Of a DNA stretch of 64,000 bases, positions 23,001-34,300 are shown piece after piece (position 1 is the first letter of the stretch; every line of letters starts with the position of its first letter). Source of the DNA: Sugiyamaella lignohabitans. Lineage: Eukaryota > Ascomycota > Dipodascomycetes > Dipodascales > Trichomonascaceae. The position numbers and the translations under genes were made by a program. The notes below the pieces were generated by a model, which saw only the letters and a program-made list of their open reading frames with translations, made no database searches and was not told where the DNA came from. The stretch spans positions 2,170,001-2,234,000 of the forward strand of contig NC_031674.1 of NCBI RefSeq assembly GCF_001640025.1. The letters are read 5' to 3'.

Positions 23001-24610
23001 ATGTCTCGTTCGGCACAGTAGCTCCAGGAGTTACCCAATTTGTTTCGTTATTGGCATTGGAATCGGATGTTGATGCAAAATTAGTGTTGGGTCTTTCGAG
23101 CCTTCCCTGCGGATCAGGCGGTGTTGGATATACGTTTGACATGCTACCCTTCAACTCGCCCTCAGAAGACAAGGCCAGATTAGTCCTATGCATTAACGAG
23201 TTGGACTGTTGACGGTTATTATTCTGACCCGGTTGAGACCCAGTGCTGCTGATTTGCGGATTAGCTGAATTATTGGACAAGTGAGGCTTTGCTAGAGCAG
23301 ATTTCGACGTCTCGATCTGAGTTTCAGCTTCGTCGAAAATAAACTCATTCCGTGTCCAGTCCATATCACTTTGTTCTAAGCCGTTATTTTTTGTGATAAT
23401 TGTGAAGCACAGGTCAGCCGGCCAGATCACATCCTTGTTCGAGCTAGCCAGGCGTATTTTGACCCATTCTTTAAATGGATACTTTTCAGAAGATGCAAAG
23501 TCGGCATTAGTGGCCAATTCAAGCAGTGAAAGAAATTGACTAATATTGGCACTGGTTGGAGCTTTCAATGACTTTTCAATCACAAGTCCAGAAAGTGCCG
23601 ATGGAGCTAAGTACACATGAAGAGGAGAAGACATCAAGGTATTGTTATCTGCTTGAATGTATCCCTTGAACTCCTTCAGTGGAATCAAGGGGACCTGCTC
23701 GCAGTACTCTTTTATTATTAGTTCACCCATGGGAGTCAAAATTGGGTCGATATGTAGCAATTTTTGGCCATTAACTGACAGCAGCGACTGACCGAATGGC
23801 AAAAATAGAGTGGGCGATGATAAGTTGGCACATACCAAAGATCTAATGGCAGATATAAAGGGTAGATAAGCACCAGGTGTTGTTGCAGTATTGGATATGC
23901 TTGATAATGTTGACACAGGTACTGGCATAGGAGACATGGAGATGCCATTCGCAGAGTTTGGGCTCTGACCTATTGCATTACCCATAGCATTACTAATAGC
24001 ACTACCAATACCACCAGCAATTCCAACTCCATTATTCACGTCCACACCATCACCAACTACCCCGACCCCTACTACACCCACACCGACCCCAGGAGATGCT
24101 CCCATACTGACACCAACATTGCCAACCGAACTGGCAGCACGAGATCCCACACCAGTAGAAGCACTACTATCAAGCCCCGATCCAGCAGAAGTTACTAAAG
24201 TCGATGCCAAAAACAGACCTGTAGATGTCTCTGTTAAATTGTACGCCTTAGATGGACTAGGTAGACTAGCTGGTTGATCGAAAGAAAACGTCCACAGTTC
24301 ATTGTTCATCACCTGGACAAGAGCCTTTGGATTGGCCTGTCGAATAGACCATTCCGCTTTGATCAATGAACTGATATCCCCATTCAAACAAACGAACACA
24401 CGATATGGGATCTTAGCGAATTGCTTACTCTACAAACATTGTTAGCATCAAGAATGCATCTTCATCATCTCCACTGGATTCACCTCAACTTACCGCTCTA
24501 AACAAATTAGAATGCGCATTTTGAAGTTGTATTCCAGAAGGTGCTGGCTGTTGTATCCCTGCTGTGTTGACACCATTGCCCCTTCCATCGCCTCCCGGCC
24601 GAGGAGACAT
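20059..24610 (-). CDS. MED13: Mediator kinase-module subunit Med13 (Ssn2/Srb9), two exons
   Basis: Med13 links the Cdk8 kinase module to core Mediator and mostly represses RNA polymerase II transcription. Exon 1 (24494-24610) encodes MSPRPGGDGRGNGVNT to NLFRA. Exon 2 (20059-24429) begins SKQFAKIPYRVFVCLNG and runs to the stop. Together they give 1495 residues, close to yeast Med13 (about 1400). The N-terminal domain has KAEWSIRQANP and ELWTFSF. The C-terminal domain has DGRWVSVAWSDQWG, IHWRVILAKVG, LLVQYRRLATLG and PWHVDACTKML, which are hallmarks of the family. A long low-complexity, phosphosite-rich linker lies between. The GTAAGT donor is at 24493, and CTAAC lies 11 nt before the acceptor at 24430. 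Confidence 0.95.
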
Positions 24611-25544
24611 TATACCATATACAACCCCGGTCCTACAGATAGCCTCCTAGCTAGAGATACGCAGGCTCGGTGATGTTTCAGGTTGCTAACGCGCGATTCT
24701 TCGCAAACACAAATAAATACCACAGCTGAAAATCACCTCTAACACAAATCAATCAATACCAATATATCGTGACAAAATAGTACTTTCCCATAGTTTTGCC
24801 AATGCTAGCTTCTCACACTTCAAGGGTCGCCTAACAGCTGAAATCTGCGGAGAACGCTCTATTGACAGAGCGAGTTGTCGCCGATCACAGCACATCCGCT
24901 GCCGCGCAACACACTAGCCGCACCTCTCTAGGGCCCACCGTGGACCCTGAATTTCCCTCCTACTCACCTGTCAAGAAAAGGATGGAACTGGGGTTAGTTT
25001 GGATGGGGAAATGCCTCCGGCGGCTGGGGCTCCGCCCCAGACCCCATGGCTCCTGCTTCGCAGGAGTTGCCTGGTCGCCCCACGCCCGACTCGAGCGAAG
25101 CGAGAGGAGCAGCGGGGTCTGGGGCGGAGCCCCAGCTGCCGGAGGCATTGTCGGCCTAATTTATTTTCCAGAATCCACAAAAATCGTGGAAAAGGAGTGA
25201 AACGGAAGTCCGACGGGTTTAGCTGTTTCTTGTTTGGGGAGCGACGGGATCGGCGCGGGACTAGTTGGAAAAGGCAAATACAGGGGTTACTCCGACGGTG
25301 CATTTGGTCATGCTAGCGGGTTATCTCAGTACCGCGGCTGCTTTTATCTCGCCGCATCGGAACGTCACTGTGCCGGACCTGGCATGGTGAGCGACGGAGA
25401 GAAACGAGGCCTGCTAAGTCTATAAAATAACGTTGAAATAAGTAGATCGATTAAATTTAAAAAAAAATTTAGTCAGTTGTTTTAGACTAGAATTTGGGTT
25501 AGTATTTTATTTGGGTTGGCGCTTGGCCCAAAACATGTGTAAAA
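24611..25544. other. Divergent intergenic region MED13 / RCH1
   Basis: About 930 bp holding both promoters and one complete palindromic element. No other feature recognised. Confidence 0.6.
25012..25147. repeat. GC-rich palindromic element, locus 11
   Basis: Complete: a GCTTCGC left tail and CTCGAG right tail, ending GCTGCCGGAGGCA (one substitution in the right arm). It is one of few loci in a divergent promoter region. Confidence 0.95.
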
Positions 25545-26789
25545 ATGGAAGTCAAAAAGACATTATTAGCTGCTGTTAAGCTTGCTATTGACCAGTGGTT
25601 TATCCTTGGTATGGGCATTGTAGTCCTCCTAGCATATTTGTTTCCCAATGTCGGTAGAGATGGTGGCATTATAAAGTCACAGTATACAGTCAGTTATGGA
25701 GCGGTTGCTCTAATATTTTTTTTATCCGGGCTCTCAATCTCCACTAAGGTCTTAATTCGCATGGCATCCAGATGGAGAGCCCATTTGGTGACCCAGATCA
25801 TCTCATTTATTATCACTCCCAGTATCATGTTCGGCTTTGCTGAGGCCATTCGAGTATCGGGAAATTCCAAGATCGATAGATATCTGATTATCGGTCTGAT
25901 CATGACGGGAATTACCCCAACTACCGTGTCTTCCAATGTCGTAATGACTAAACAGGCACATGGCAACGATTCGTTATCGATTATCGAGGTTACAATTGGA
26001 AATCTTTTAGGAGCATTTATTTCACCAGCATTGGCTCAACTGTATTTGTCTAGTGCCACGGGATTTGCATATGGTAATCCTGCTTCAGATGGAAGTTTGA
26101 CTCAGTTGTATGCCAGAGTCATGAAACAGCTGGGACTGGGTCTTTTTGTTCCACTTTTTGTGGGCCAAATAGTACAGAACATCTTTCCAGAGCAAGTGAA
26201 GTATGCAATGACCACATTCAAGTTAGCAAAGCTAGGATCTCTTTGCATGCTGTCTCTGATATGGAGTACATTCTCTACAGCATTTTATGAACATGCATTT
26301 GAGATTGTATCCAAAGAATCAATTATCATGGTAGTGTTTCTTAATGTCGGATGCTACCTTCTTTTCACAGTTTTGTGTTTTGGAATGGCCCGTATGCCGC
26401 TACATAAATGGATATCACCACCTACAGAAACAGCATCAATTGCTTATAAACTATGGCACCGATGCTTGGTTGGTTTCCACTTTGATCGACGAGATACCGT
26501 GGCTATTATGCTCTGTGGGGCTGCTAAGACAGTCGCTCTGGGTATTCCTTTAATACAAGCACAGTACGGAACAGGATCCACTTTAGTAGGACGAGTTTCA
26601 ATCCCGCTTGTACTGTATCAGGGTGAGCAGATTCTCACTGCCCAGCTACTAATTCCACTAATGAAAAGATGGGTAGACGCTGATCCAGAATTAAAGAAGT
26701 CGGACGATATTATTTCCCCTAACATTGAGCCACCACAGCCCGAGTCCTTCGAGGTAAAGGACAACGAGACCACGACCCAAACTATTTAA
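25545..26789 (+). CDS. RCH1: SLC10A7-like membrane transporter Rch1
   Basis: A 414-residue multi-pass membrane protein of the bile acid:sodium symporter-like family (SLC10A7/Rch1). In yeasts Rch1 sits at the plasma membrane and restrains cytosolic calcium influx. Segments such as QWFILGMGIVVLLAYLFP, YGAVALIFFLSGLSIST and YLIIGLIMTGITPTTVSSNVVMT fit the ten-helix fold, with the conserved TGITPTT(V/T)SSN motif at about 122-133 that corresponds to the ion-binding crossover. The C-terminus is a short hydrophilic tail rich in E/D/P. There is no intron. Length is normal for the family (about 340-440). Confidence 0.92.
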   Translation: MEVKKTLLAAVKLAIDQWFILGMGIVVLLAYLFPNVGRDGGIIKSQYTVSYGAVALIFFLSGLSISTKVLIRMASRWRAHLVTQIISFIITPSIMFGFAEAIRVSGNSKIDRYLIIGLIMTGITPTTVSSNVVMTKQAHGNDSLSIIEVTIGNLLGAFISPALAQLYLSSATGFAYGNPASDGSLTQLYARVMKQLGLGLFVPLFVGQIVQNIFPEQVKYAMTTFKLAKLGSLCMLSLIWSTFSTAFYEHAFEIVSKESIIMVVFLNVGCYLLFTVLCFGMARMPLHKWISPPTETASIAYKLWHRCLVGFHFDRRDTVAIMLCGAAKTVALGIPLIQAQYGTGSTLVGRVSIPLVLYQGEQILTAQLLIPLMKRWVDADPELKKSDDIISPNIEPPQPESFEVKDNETTTQTI

Positions 26790-26997
26790 TTAATTTATTG
26801 TGAAATTTAGACGTGAAGTATAATGTAATTCCCCTTTGCCTTTGGCTACCAAGGCTAAACCCACGATCCCACTATCCTACTGTACACCTCTCAAAGAACC
26901 AGATAACTATCAGCAGCTCACGTTCTTAGCGGAAATACCCAATTCACGCACAACTCAAAATTTGCACCTTCTTAGATACGACCCGAACGTCGACACC

Positions 26998-27060
26998 CGA
27001 CTCGAGCGTAGCGAGAGGAGCTGCGGTGTCTGGGGCGAAGTCCCCAGACCGCTGGAAGCA
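26998..27060 (-). repeat. Degenerate solo right arm, locus 12
   Basis: CGACTCGAGCGTAGCGAGAG followed by TGTCTGGGGCGAAGTCCCCAG and CGCTGGAAGCA. Several substitutions and one insertion relative to the family. Confidence 0.85.
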
Positions 27061-27887
27061 TACCCCCCCTGAATTCCCCTGAATACGCAGGGTCCGTTGG
27101 TGCGGCGTTCTGAGCCGCGTGCGCCGCTTGTTTGGGTGGGAGTTGGGAGATTAAGTGGTGCCATTTTTGTGGTGCTAAGGAAAAGAGGCTCGCTCTGATT
27201 GGACCGCCGGGGTGCAGGTTCACGAGTGAAATTTCGAGCATTTGAACAGACATAGACATATAAAGTATATCGTACCACCTTGCTCGCGTTGGCGTCTTTT
27301 ATTAGTACAAAAGCAAAGTGCAACTAAGAATCAAGTAAGTAGGATGTGAAGGGGAGTTGTTATGAAGCTGGCGACTGTGTGGTTTATAGTATGGAATGGT
27401 TGATGAAGACTGGGGCAGTTCGAGAAAGTGCTCGGGGTCGGGTCTCAGGTGATGTCGGTATTCAACAGTTGTGTCGGGGTTATGGAACGGTCATCAATTA
27501 TTATTCAGTCATATTATTCAGTCATGTTTCAGATATGTTAAATTCACGTAGAATCTCGCTAGCGTCTAAAACGACATCGACTCATCACACGACACAGAAA
27601 CTAAGGATAATGGGATTTTTGTTCAACAGAAGCTGTATTTCGATGAATTGGGGCAGTAGGATCGAATCTTAAGAGTTCATGAGAGCTCAATTCAGTGCAG
27701 TCACTACCAAAATATCACTCACAAATTCGCCGACCAGGCATATTTGGTACCAGTGAACCGTCGATCCAAACCTATCTCACCAGTCCATATTCTGCAATTT
27801 GTACACATTTTCAAACCCACAATGTTTATGAAGTAGTCGCTAAGAGTCCTAATCGCTACCACTGCTACTAGAACAAGAACCCCATCC

Positions 27888-27931
27888 GTGGTATCTCTAT
27901 CTCGATTGCGTACCGTGTCTAACCTGTCTAG
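27888..27931 (+). promoter_or_regulatory. Probable 5' UTR intron acceptor of COX4
   Basis: CTAAC at 27919-27923 followed by AG at 27930-27931, one base before the chosen ATG, matches the branch-to-acceptor spacing of the coding introns here. The donor is not determined; GTATCT near 27890 is one candidate. Confidence 0.4.
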
Positions 27932-27932
27932 A

Positions 27933-28433
27933 ATGCTTGCTTCTACCCTCCGAAGATCCATGATGGCTGCTGCCAGACCCATGGCCAGACCCACTGGTGT
28001 CCGTGCCTTTTCCAGATCCTCTATGGCCCTTTCTGCCAAGGTCACCACTCAAGAAAAGCAAACCGTTTCAAAGTCTTTGGATGATGTTGACGGTGAAGCC
28101 TCTCTTTTCGGTGAGGGTGGTAAGCCCAATACCATTCCTACCGATTTCGAGCAAGCCACTGGTTTAGAACGTCTTGAGTACCTCGGTAAGCTCAAGGGTA
28201 TTGAGATCTTCGACGACCAACCCCTTGATGCTTCCAGAAGAGGAACCATTGAAGACCCTATCATCATTGACAGTTATGACCATGAAAGATACGTTGGCTG
28301 CACCGGTTCTCCTGCCGGTTCCCACGAGGTCCAATGGCTCCGTCCTTCTACCCACAAGGTCGGCCGTTGTTGGGAATGTGGTAGCGTTTACAAGTTGAAC
28401 TACATTGGTACTGAGAGCGAGCACCACCACTAA
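27933..28433 (+). CDS. COX4: Cytochrome c oxidase subunit IV (Cox4, mammalian COX5B type)
   Basis: A 166-residue nuclear-encoded subunit of respiratory complex IV in the inner mitochondrial membrane, matrix side. The N-terminus is a strong presequence (MLASTLRRSMMAAARPMARP). The C-terminal COX5B domain has IIDSYDHERYVGC, GSHEVQWLRP and GRCWECGSVYKL, with zinc ligands Cys123, His131, Cys146 and Cys149. Length fits yeast Cox4 (155). I start at ATG 27933, because the further upstream in-frame codon lies in a probable 5' UTR intron. Confidence 0.95.
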   Translation: MLASTLRRSMMAAARPMARPTGVRAFSRSSMALSAKVTTQEKQTVSKSLDDVDGEASLFGEGGKPNTIPTDFEQATGLERLEYLGKLKGIEIFDDQPLDASRRGTIEDPIIIDSYDHERYVGCTGSPAGSHEVQWLRPSTHKVGRCWECGSVYKLNYIGTESEHHH

Positions 28434-28648
28434 AGTGTTTGTGTTTTCACCAGCACCTTTAGTAACGGCCGTGTCAGGTAACACTTGAATAGTGGTCTGA
28501 CACCGTCACTAATGCACGTTTAGCACGACAAAAACCCTGCTACTTTTTATTATTTTATATTCAACTGCGAATTGACTCTCCCCATATATTGTCGTATAAC
28601 TACACCCAATATATATGTTATGCATTTAGAATTGAAGGGGTCCGGTCG

Positions 28649-28708
28649 GCCTCCGGCGGCTGGGGCTTCGCCCCAGACCCCACTGCTCCTCTCGCTTCGC
28701 TCGAGTCG
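28649..28708 (+). repeat. Solo left arm, locus 13
   Basis: GCCTCCGGCGGCTGGGGCTTCGCCCCAGACCCC with a CTCGAGTCG tail, lacking the right arm. It starts about 215 bp after the COX4 stop. Confidence 0.9.
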
Positions 28709-29020
28709 GGCTTCGACCGGTGGGGCTACGGTTCGATGTCCAGTTCATCTTGGGTTTTGCTGTGATAGGTTGGCTTAACCGACGTATCTCAGTGTTTCAA
28801 ACCTCAAGCTTCCTTCGTGTTACTCGTGCTAGCTGTCTTCTCAATATACTCTTTTCAATTATATAACTAGAAAATTCTGGAAACTGTTATTGAATGGCTC
28901 GATAGCTTGAGCTCGTAGACCATTCTATGTATAGCTCAAATATGAAGATACGATCACGTGTCGTTCACACAAGATCCACCAACGAACCCATCCAGCTTTC
29001 AAGTACCGCTTGGCCTCACT

Positions 29021-29077
29021 CCTCCTCGAGCGAAGCAAGAGAAATAGGCTGGAGCTCTGCCCCAGCCGCCAGAGCCA
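29021..29077 (-). repeat. Strongly decayed right arm, locus 14
   Basis: CTCGAGCGAAGCAAGAG, then GGCTGGAGCTCTGCCCCAGCCGCCAGAGCCA. The arm is recognisable but the ACGGGGTCT middle is lost. Confidence 0.65.
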
Positions 29078-29898
29078 GGGGTACGACCGACAGGGTCCTT
29101 CCTATTCTTGCCAATATGTGCATATTCTATTAAACGCCGTTTAAAACCCCGTACCGCGACGAGGGCTTCTTGTACATGCGCCCTAATAACTTCCAAAAGA
29201 GGAAATTTTCAGAAGATATTTGACAGTCATAGGCACTCACTCGACTCACGCTTGGACAGACTCGGGCTGCCAAACTGCATCAGCACGTACTCCATACGAA
29301 TAGTAGCAGAAGTACATTTCGACATCGACTATCGACATCGTATTTCGACATTCGACCAGGAAATAAAATAAAGTACGTTTAAATGCGGAGCTAGAAGCGA
29401 TATTAGTTGACTGTTGGATTCAATGTGAATGAGAAATATCTGTGAGATGAGCTGTTTGATAAAAGAGATGGTTGTTCAATCGAGTTGTATTCAACAAGCT
29501 TTAATTGAGACATGGCGATAAGATCCAACTGAAATTTTCGGCAATATAGCAACAAAATGACGATAAGAACAAATAAAAACAGGATGAGGTTATTGTATGT
29601 CTGCTGTATTTTATTTCAACAAGTTTCGACTAGAAACAAGCAACCAAACGGGTCTTCTCTCAGGTACTTTACTGCCACCAATCCGTAATACCAACTCAAC
29701 ACACCACTATTATACCTTGCAAGGGACAATTGTAGTTTCTACGATCCGATTAATTATGATTCGTCATATGCTTATCTTTTACTTTATTATTTCTTCATTT
29801 CTTCATCTACTCTCACTATCGCCTATGCTCTTCACTTAACCAACAGTCACACAAACAGTCTAATTAAAGCACAATTACTAACTAGAACTTTAGTCAAT

Positions 29899-30261
29899 AT
29901 GCCTAAGAAGAGAGCTTCCAACGGACGTAACAAGAAGGGTAGAGGCCACGTCACCTCTGTTAGATGTTCTAACTGTTCCCGTATGGTCCCCAAGGATAAG
30001 GCTATCAAGAGATTCACCATCAGAAACATGGTCGAGTCTGCTGCCATCCGTGATATCTCTGATGCCTCTGTCTACCAAGAATACGCTTTGCCCAAGCTTT
30101 ACATCAAGATCCACTACTGCGTCTCTTGTGCCATCCACGGTAAGATTGTCCGTGTCCGTTCCAGAGAGGGCCGTCGTATCAGAACTCCTCCTCCTCGTGT
30201 TCGTTACAACCGTGACGGTAAGAAGATCAACCCTCAAGCCGCTGCTAAGGCTGCTTACTAA
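29899..30261 (+). CDS. RPS26: 40S ribosomal protein eS26
   Basis: A 120-residue small-subunit ribosomal protein at the mRNA exit channel, contacting mRNA upstream of the start codon. The sequence [18 protein letters not shown], the zinc-ribbon cysteines in [18 protein letters not shown] and [17 protein letters not shown], and the RTPPPRVRY tail are diagnostic. Codon choice is strongly biased (AAG, GTC/GTT, CGT/AGA), as expected for a highly expressed gene. A TACTAAC...AG pair just upstream suggests a leader intron. Confidence 0.98.
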   Translation: MPKKRASNGRNKKGRGHVTSVRCSNCSRMVPKDKAIKRFTIRNMVESAAIRDISDASVYQEYALPKLYIKIHYCVSCAIHGKIVRVRSREGRRIRTPPPRVRYNRDGKKINPQAAAKAAY

Positions 30262-31786
30262 ATCACAGCGCCTTAACTGTGTATGATGATCAAAAATTTT
30301 ATTTGTCATGTACTCCTTTTGTAATTACGAGACTATCAAAATAAAAAACGCCAGCAACGCCGTTGAAAAATAATTATTATCCGTGGCTTTGATAGATCAG
30401 CCTGTATAGTTGAGCTCTGCTCCATACTGGTGAACTTTCGCTTCGCTTTCTATTAACTAGTCAGATTTCGCTAGAGCATCTTGCAGCTAGTCAAGCCCTT
30501 ATCCGAACATAATAGTAGCATTGGCTTCGTCCATGAATATGGTTAAGATTGTTCCAGGAGACAATCTGTCCAACGCATCTTGATACCTTCATCATATTCA
30601 GTCTAAGGGTCATTATCCATGACTACCTTGTGATTGGTTTCCAACATTGCAGCTGTACGAAATTGTCTTTCGAAGTGTGAAGGGTTTGGTCTGAATTGGA
30701 GTTATTATCAATTCCTGTTTAGTGGGACTTGATTCCAGGAATTGGGGCCCCGATATATCATCGGATAGATCCTGGAAGGGTGCCAGTTTCTTCCATCATA
30801 TAATTATCGGTATTAAAGAAAATCGTCTGGCGATGTCTTCTAATTTCATTGAAATTGGCTAAAGAGATTTTTCCATCTGATTGTCTGTCAGCGTATGCAA
30901 AAAGGCCGTTATAAAAGGCGTTCTGTTTATGAATTTTTCTCAGTATCGTCAAAATATTTGCAAGAAGAAAGGTGGATAGAGCTATCATGAGCAAAGATAT
31001 CCTGCAGGTGGAGATGTTGACATAACCCATATATAGTATATATAGCCGGTTCAAGGTCAATTCTATCCTTCCTTCATATCACTGCTTTTATCGTCCATAT
31101 CATCATTGTTAACACAATACTTCGTTTAAAAAAGCCATAACTACCAAACGTTTTTAACATATTTTGTTATCACACAACACACTGGCAACTGAAACTACCT
31201 AGATACTTAGAGACAACTCCTCTACAACAGAGCTTTTATCTCAATTCCAACTATTATCTACCATTCGATTTTTTGGTCAATTAACAAAGAGAAATGCCTT
31301 AGACCAGTCCTTATATTCACGTTTTTGGCAAAGTGGATCTCGTTCTAATGCAGTTCCTGATCTATCAATATTCAATAACTTACCTTATCAGCATCCCCCT
31401 GAATGCATGCAGCTCTCACCTTGACTACCTAGCCCTGTAATTATATTGGATCTTAGAGAGCCCACTTAACAGCTCATTTCAACAGTATATATGAAATTCG
31501 AATAACAACAATCATAGGGGATTAATAAATTACTTAAGCAACGAGTATCTAAGGATTCTGTTAGGAGTATGGCACAATTCTACTTTCGCCTCTGCCTGCC
31601 TCATTGCATGATATATGTAAGATAGTGTCAAGGCGTTCCCTATCTCCTAAGATCTCCCTCAGCGCTGATCCAAGCGACTGTGAGGATAAATGAACAAAGC
31701 CTGTAATATTAAATAAAAAATAGAAGGAATCAATTATACGCTATAGATAGCAGCCCCAGGGGGAATAGGGGTGTAGTCATGTGCGC
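30262..31786. other. Intergenic region between RPS26 and the X/Y copy A
   Basis: About 1.5 kb, AT-rich. A 100-codon frame on the minus strand (30758-31060) has no recognisable motif. No palindromic arm seen. Confidence 0.5.
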
Positions 31787-32081
31787 CAACCTTTCTGAGA
31801 TTATTGCGCTTGTGTTTGTGATTGTCACTACGTATTATTACTGTCTTTATTTTTTTTGTTGTTATTCTTGTGTGAATTGAGTAATAATGATTCAGATTAT
31901 TTCTGGTCTTTTCACTTTTGAGACTGTTATTTGTGTTGCCTTCAGTATTATCTGGGTTATTTCTGCTTACAAGGTGATTGAAGATGCAAGAAGTTTTATA
32001 TTCGGTAATTTGGGGATCGAGGTTCCTGAACTTTGTATTCTGCTCTTATCTCTCCTGCCTCAAAGGTTTTTACTTTATTAA
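31787..32081 (+). pseudogene. Truncated copy of unknown gene Y (copy A)
   Basis: From CCAACCTTTCTGAG onward the DNA matches the start of copy B at about 53175. The frame from ATG 31887 reads MIQIISGLFTFETVICVAF to FIFGNLGI, one hydrophobic helix and a short tail. It then leaves the homology after about 45 codons and runs into the inverted 3' flank of gene X, stopping at 32081. It is therefore a 5' fragment. Function unknown. Confidence 0.7.
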
Positions 32082-32381
32082 TATTATCTCTTCTTTTGTA
32101 TACTAAATGTGCACGAGCCTCCGGCTCTTCTAGTTTCTCGTAGGTCTGTGAAAATATTATAATTAAATTTATTGATGCTATTACAAAGAATAAAGTACAA
32201 AAGAGTTAAAGTCATAATTAGTCCCGGTGTCCGTCTATTAATAAATAATTGTGATTGTTTTACTGATTCTGTCCGACTGATCGTTAGCGCCTCCATTTCA
32301 TTGGTCTCTACTACTGGGCGACTTCTGTTACTTCCTAGATCAAAGTAATTCCGATTCTCTTTCCGATTGGGGTTCCATCAC

Positions 32382-32457
32382 TGAATCGCAGCCAAGGAGG
32401 CGCATAAACAGTGTTCTTCCAATGTCGTTGATTGATGAATCGCAGCCAAGGAGGCGC
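32382..32457 (-). repeat. 22-bp direct repeat downstream of gene X, copy A
   Basis: TGAATCGCAGCCAAGGAGGC plus GC occurs at 32382-32403 and again at 32436-32457. The same pair is kept in copy B. Confidence 0.9.
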
Positions 32458-32580
32458 GAAACACCATTTGTCGTTTCAGGAATCGAAAATTACAAGTGTT
32501 GGATCAAACTAGAAATGAAGTGCCTTGATGTAGAGATGTGGACCAGAATTAATGGGACGCTAGATCAGTCTGACATTCAA

Positions 32581-33630
32581 TCAGTAGTTTAACTGGGTAC
32601 CATCCAAGCTCCCGGAAGAGGAGCCAGGTGGTGAGGATGAAGGTGGAGGAGGTGGTGGAGTTTGACTGATAGGGGCCCAAAATGCCCGCTTGATACAATC
32701 GATCTTAGTACTGAACCGATAATGATAATACAGTGATGATGATTGAAAGTCTTTGATACCTAATACTTCATCTGGGCCCCGGGGTCTGAGTGCCCCATAT
32801 AGACGTTCACCAAATTTTTGTTGTGGGATAACGATGGGGGCCATTGAAAACTTGAGCTTGACTGGTTCTTCTTCTTTCACCATGGATTGACTTTCAACTA
32901 ATGTTTCACACAACTCAATACCATAGCCACTCTCGGCGTCAGGTTCAAAGTAGTCCGGATAAGGTTCCACTGGGATGGTTGCCAGTTCTTCTTCTTCTTC
33001 TTCTTGGTTGGGCTCAGTCTCTGTGTGGTTGTATTCCTGGCCTCTCAATTGTTCGCGTTCATCATCCCCTGATTGGGCTCTAACTCCCCAACTGCTGACT
33101 TGTTTCTTCAACTTGTGAATATGTTCTGAAATACAATTCCATCTCTCAATAATCGGGGTCACTTCTTGGTGTGACACATAATACCATGCATCAATAATCG
33201 GGGTCACTTCTTCCTGGATCGCCCTACAAACAACAACTTTCACAGTAGACCAGTAATGCCAACCAAATTGGTGTATCTCTTTCCGATATACCGTTGAAAA
33301 TATAATCAGCCCAAATAATAAACTGATAATTAAACGAATACAACTGGGAATGAAATAACCATTCGAATTCGCAATAACAACCGGCATTGGTGAAAACTCT
33401 CTAGTAATCACCACCAAGTCTTTACAAGTGGGAACAACAGCAACCAAGTCTTGACAACTAGGAATAACAACAACCAAATCCTTAACACTCACAATAACGT
33501 CTTTAATAACCTTCTCAATCACTGCCAACTCCGAACAAGGTTCAACAAACACAACAAGTTCCTTAGACATAGTCTCCCTCGGCTTAAACAGCCCAAACAG
33601 CCAATTGACACACTGAATGTACCCAATCAT
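32581..33630 (-). CDS. Unknown membrane protein X, copy A
   Basis: A 349-residue protein from the first ATG (33630) with no family I recognise. Near the N-terminus is MSKELVVFVEP. Next come three consecutive 10-residue units of DLVVVIPSCQ type (about 51-80). A clear transmembrane helix follows (CIRLIISLLFGLIIF). Then there is a twofold motif (EEVTPIIDAWYYVS / QEVTPIIERWNCIS), an acidic stretch with EEEEEE, and a proline/serine-rich C-terminus. The paralogue at 49376-50452 differs by scattered substitutions, yet both frames are intact. Codons are AT-rich (GTT, ATT), unlike the highly expressed neighbours. It is a candidate lineage-specific gene family. Confidence 0.65.
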   Translation of the reverse strand: MIGYIQCVNWLFGLFKPRETMSKELVVFVEPCSELAVIEKVIKDVIVSVKDLVVVIPSCQDLVAVVPTCKDLVVITREFSPMPVVIANSNGYFIPSCIRLIISLLFGLIIFSTVYRKEIHQFGWHYWSTVKVVVCRAIQEEVTPIIDAWYYVSHQEVTPIIERWNCISEHIHKLKKQVSSWGVRAQSGDDEREQLRGQEYNHTETEPNQEEEEEELATIPVEPYPDYFEPDAESGYGIELCETLVESQSMVKEEEPVKLKFSMAPIVIPQQKFGERLYGALRPRGPDEVLGIKDFQSSSLYYHYRFSTKIDCIKRAFWAPISQTPPPPPPSSSPPGSSSGSLDGTQLNY

Positions 33631-34140
33631 TGCAAACAACAAACTAATAGTAATGTTCACAAACAGTTGATAAATAGTGATTCAACCGAAAAATCAGGTA
33701 AAAATAATCCTAAAAACAGTCCTTAACGAGTCTTGCAGTCCTTTCACACACTTTCCTACTGGAGAGGAAAAAAGAGAAAAGAGAGAAGAAAGAAGCAGAA
33801 AGTGGGAATTCATGCATCGTTTAAAATAATCAGCGAGCACAGAGCACATGATCCCCTTACCCGCAGCGCACATCCGTCTATCCAGGGTCCTCAGGGTCCA
33901 CCTATGAACCACCCGTCAATACGCCCATAATAGAAGTCAATTAAGAGCCAACGAACAGCTGTGTCCAAGCACAAACATCTTCCGTCACCAGTTTGTGGTT
34001 GGCTCCGTTATTTTCTATCCTGAACCCACACACTCGGGCTCGGACCAGCTATCTCAGGGGTATGCATGTAAACAAATGCACAGCCTTGCGTTATCAGGCG
34101 CAGGGTCTGCATGATCCCTGCATACGCCGAGTGCTGGACA

Positions 34141-34275
34141 TGCCTCCGGCGGCTGGGGCTCCGCCTCATACCCTGGTTGTGCTTCACGCGAAGCGGCAGG
34201 GACCGTGGATGCACCGACTCGAGCGGAGCGAGAGGAGCAGTGGGGTCTGGGGCGCAGCCCCAGCCGCCGGAGGCA
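34141..34275. repeat. GC-rich palindromic element, locus 15
   Basis: The left arm is decayed after GGGGCTCCGCC. The right arm is intact with a CTCGAG tail. It ends 26 bp from the RSC-gene stop and adjoins the end of the duplicated X segment. Confidence 0.9.
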
Positions 34276-34300
34276 GACCAGAATTAGTTTATTAAATAAG

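Larger units (their letters stand above)
26790..27932. other. Intergenic region RCH1 / COX4
   Basis: About 1.1 kb with one degenerate right arm and the COX4 promoter and leader. Short frames here lack family resemblance. Confidence 0.6.
28434..29898. other. Intergenic region COX4 / RPS26
   Basis: About 1.5 kb holding two decayed palindromic arms and the RPS26 promoter and leader. TACTAAC at 29876-29882 with AG at 29892-29893, six bases before the RPS26 ATG, suggests a 5' UTR intron. GTATGT near 29594 is a possible donor. Confidence 0.5.
32033..34125 (-). repeat. Inverted duplicate segment X, copy A
   Basis: About 2.1 kb that matches 48880-50994 in the opposite orientation. It covers gene X plus about 490 bp upstream and 550 bp downstream, and is colinear except for small indels. 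Homology ends on the left near GAATACAA and on the right near ATGCAGGGATCATGCAG, 16 bp from a palindromic element. Confidence 0.85.

Noticed and set aside
27346..27672. 108-codon frame upstream of COX4
   Set aside because: It lies in the COX4 promoter region, has no motif, and composition is not protein-like.
30758..31060. 100-codon frame on the minus strand
   Set aside because: No family resemblance, no conserved copy in the window, and AT-rich composition that often gives such frames by chance.
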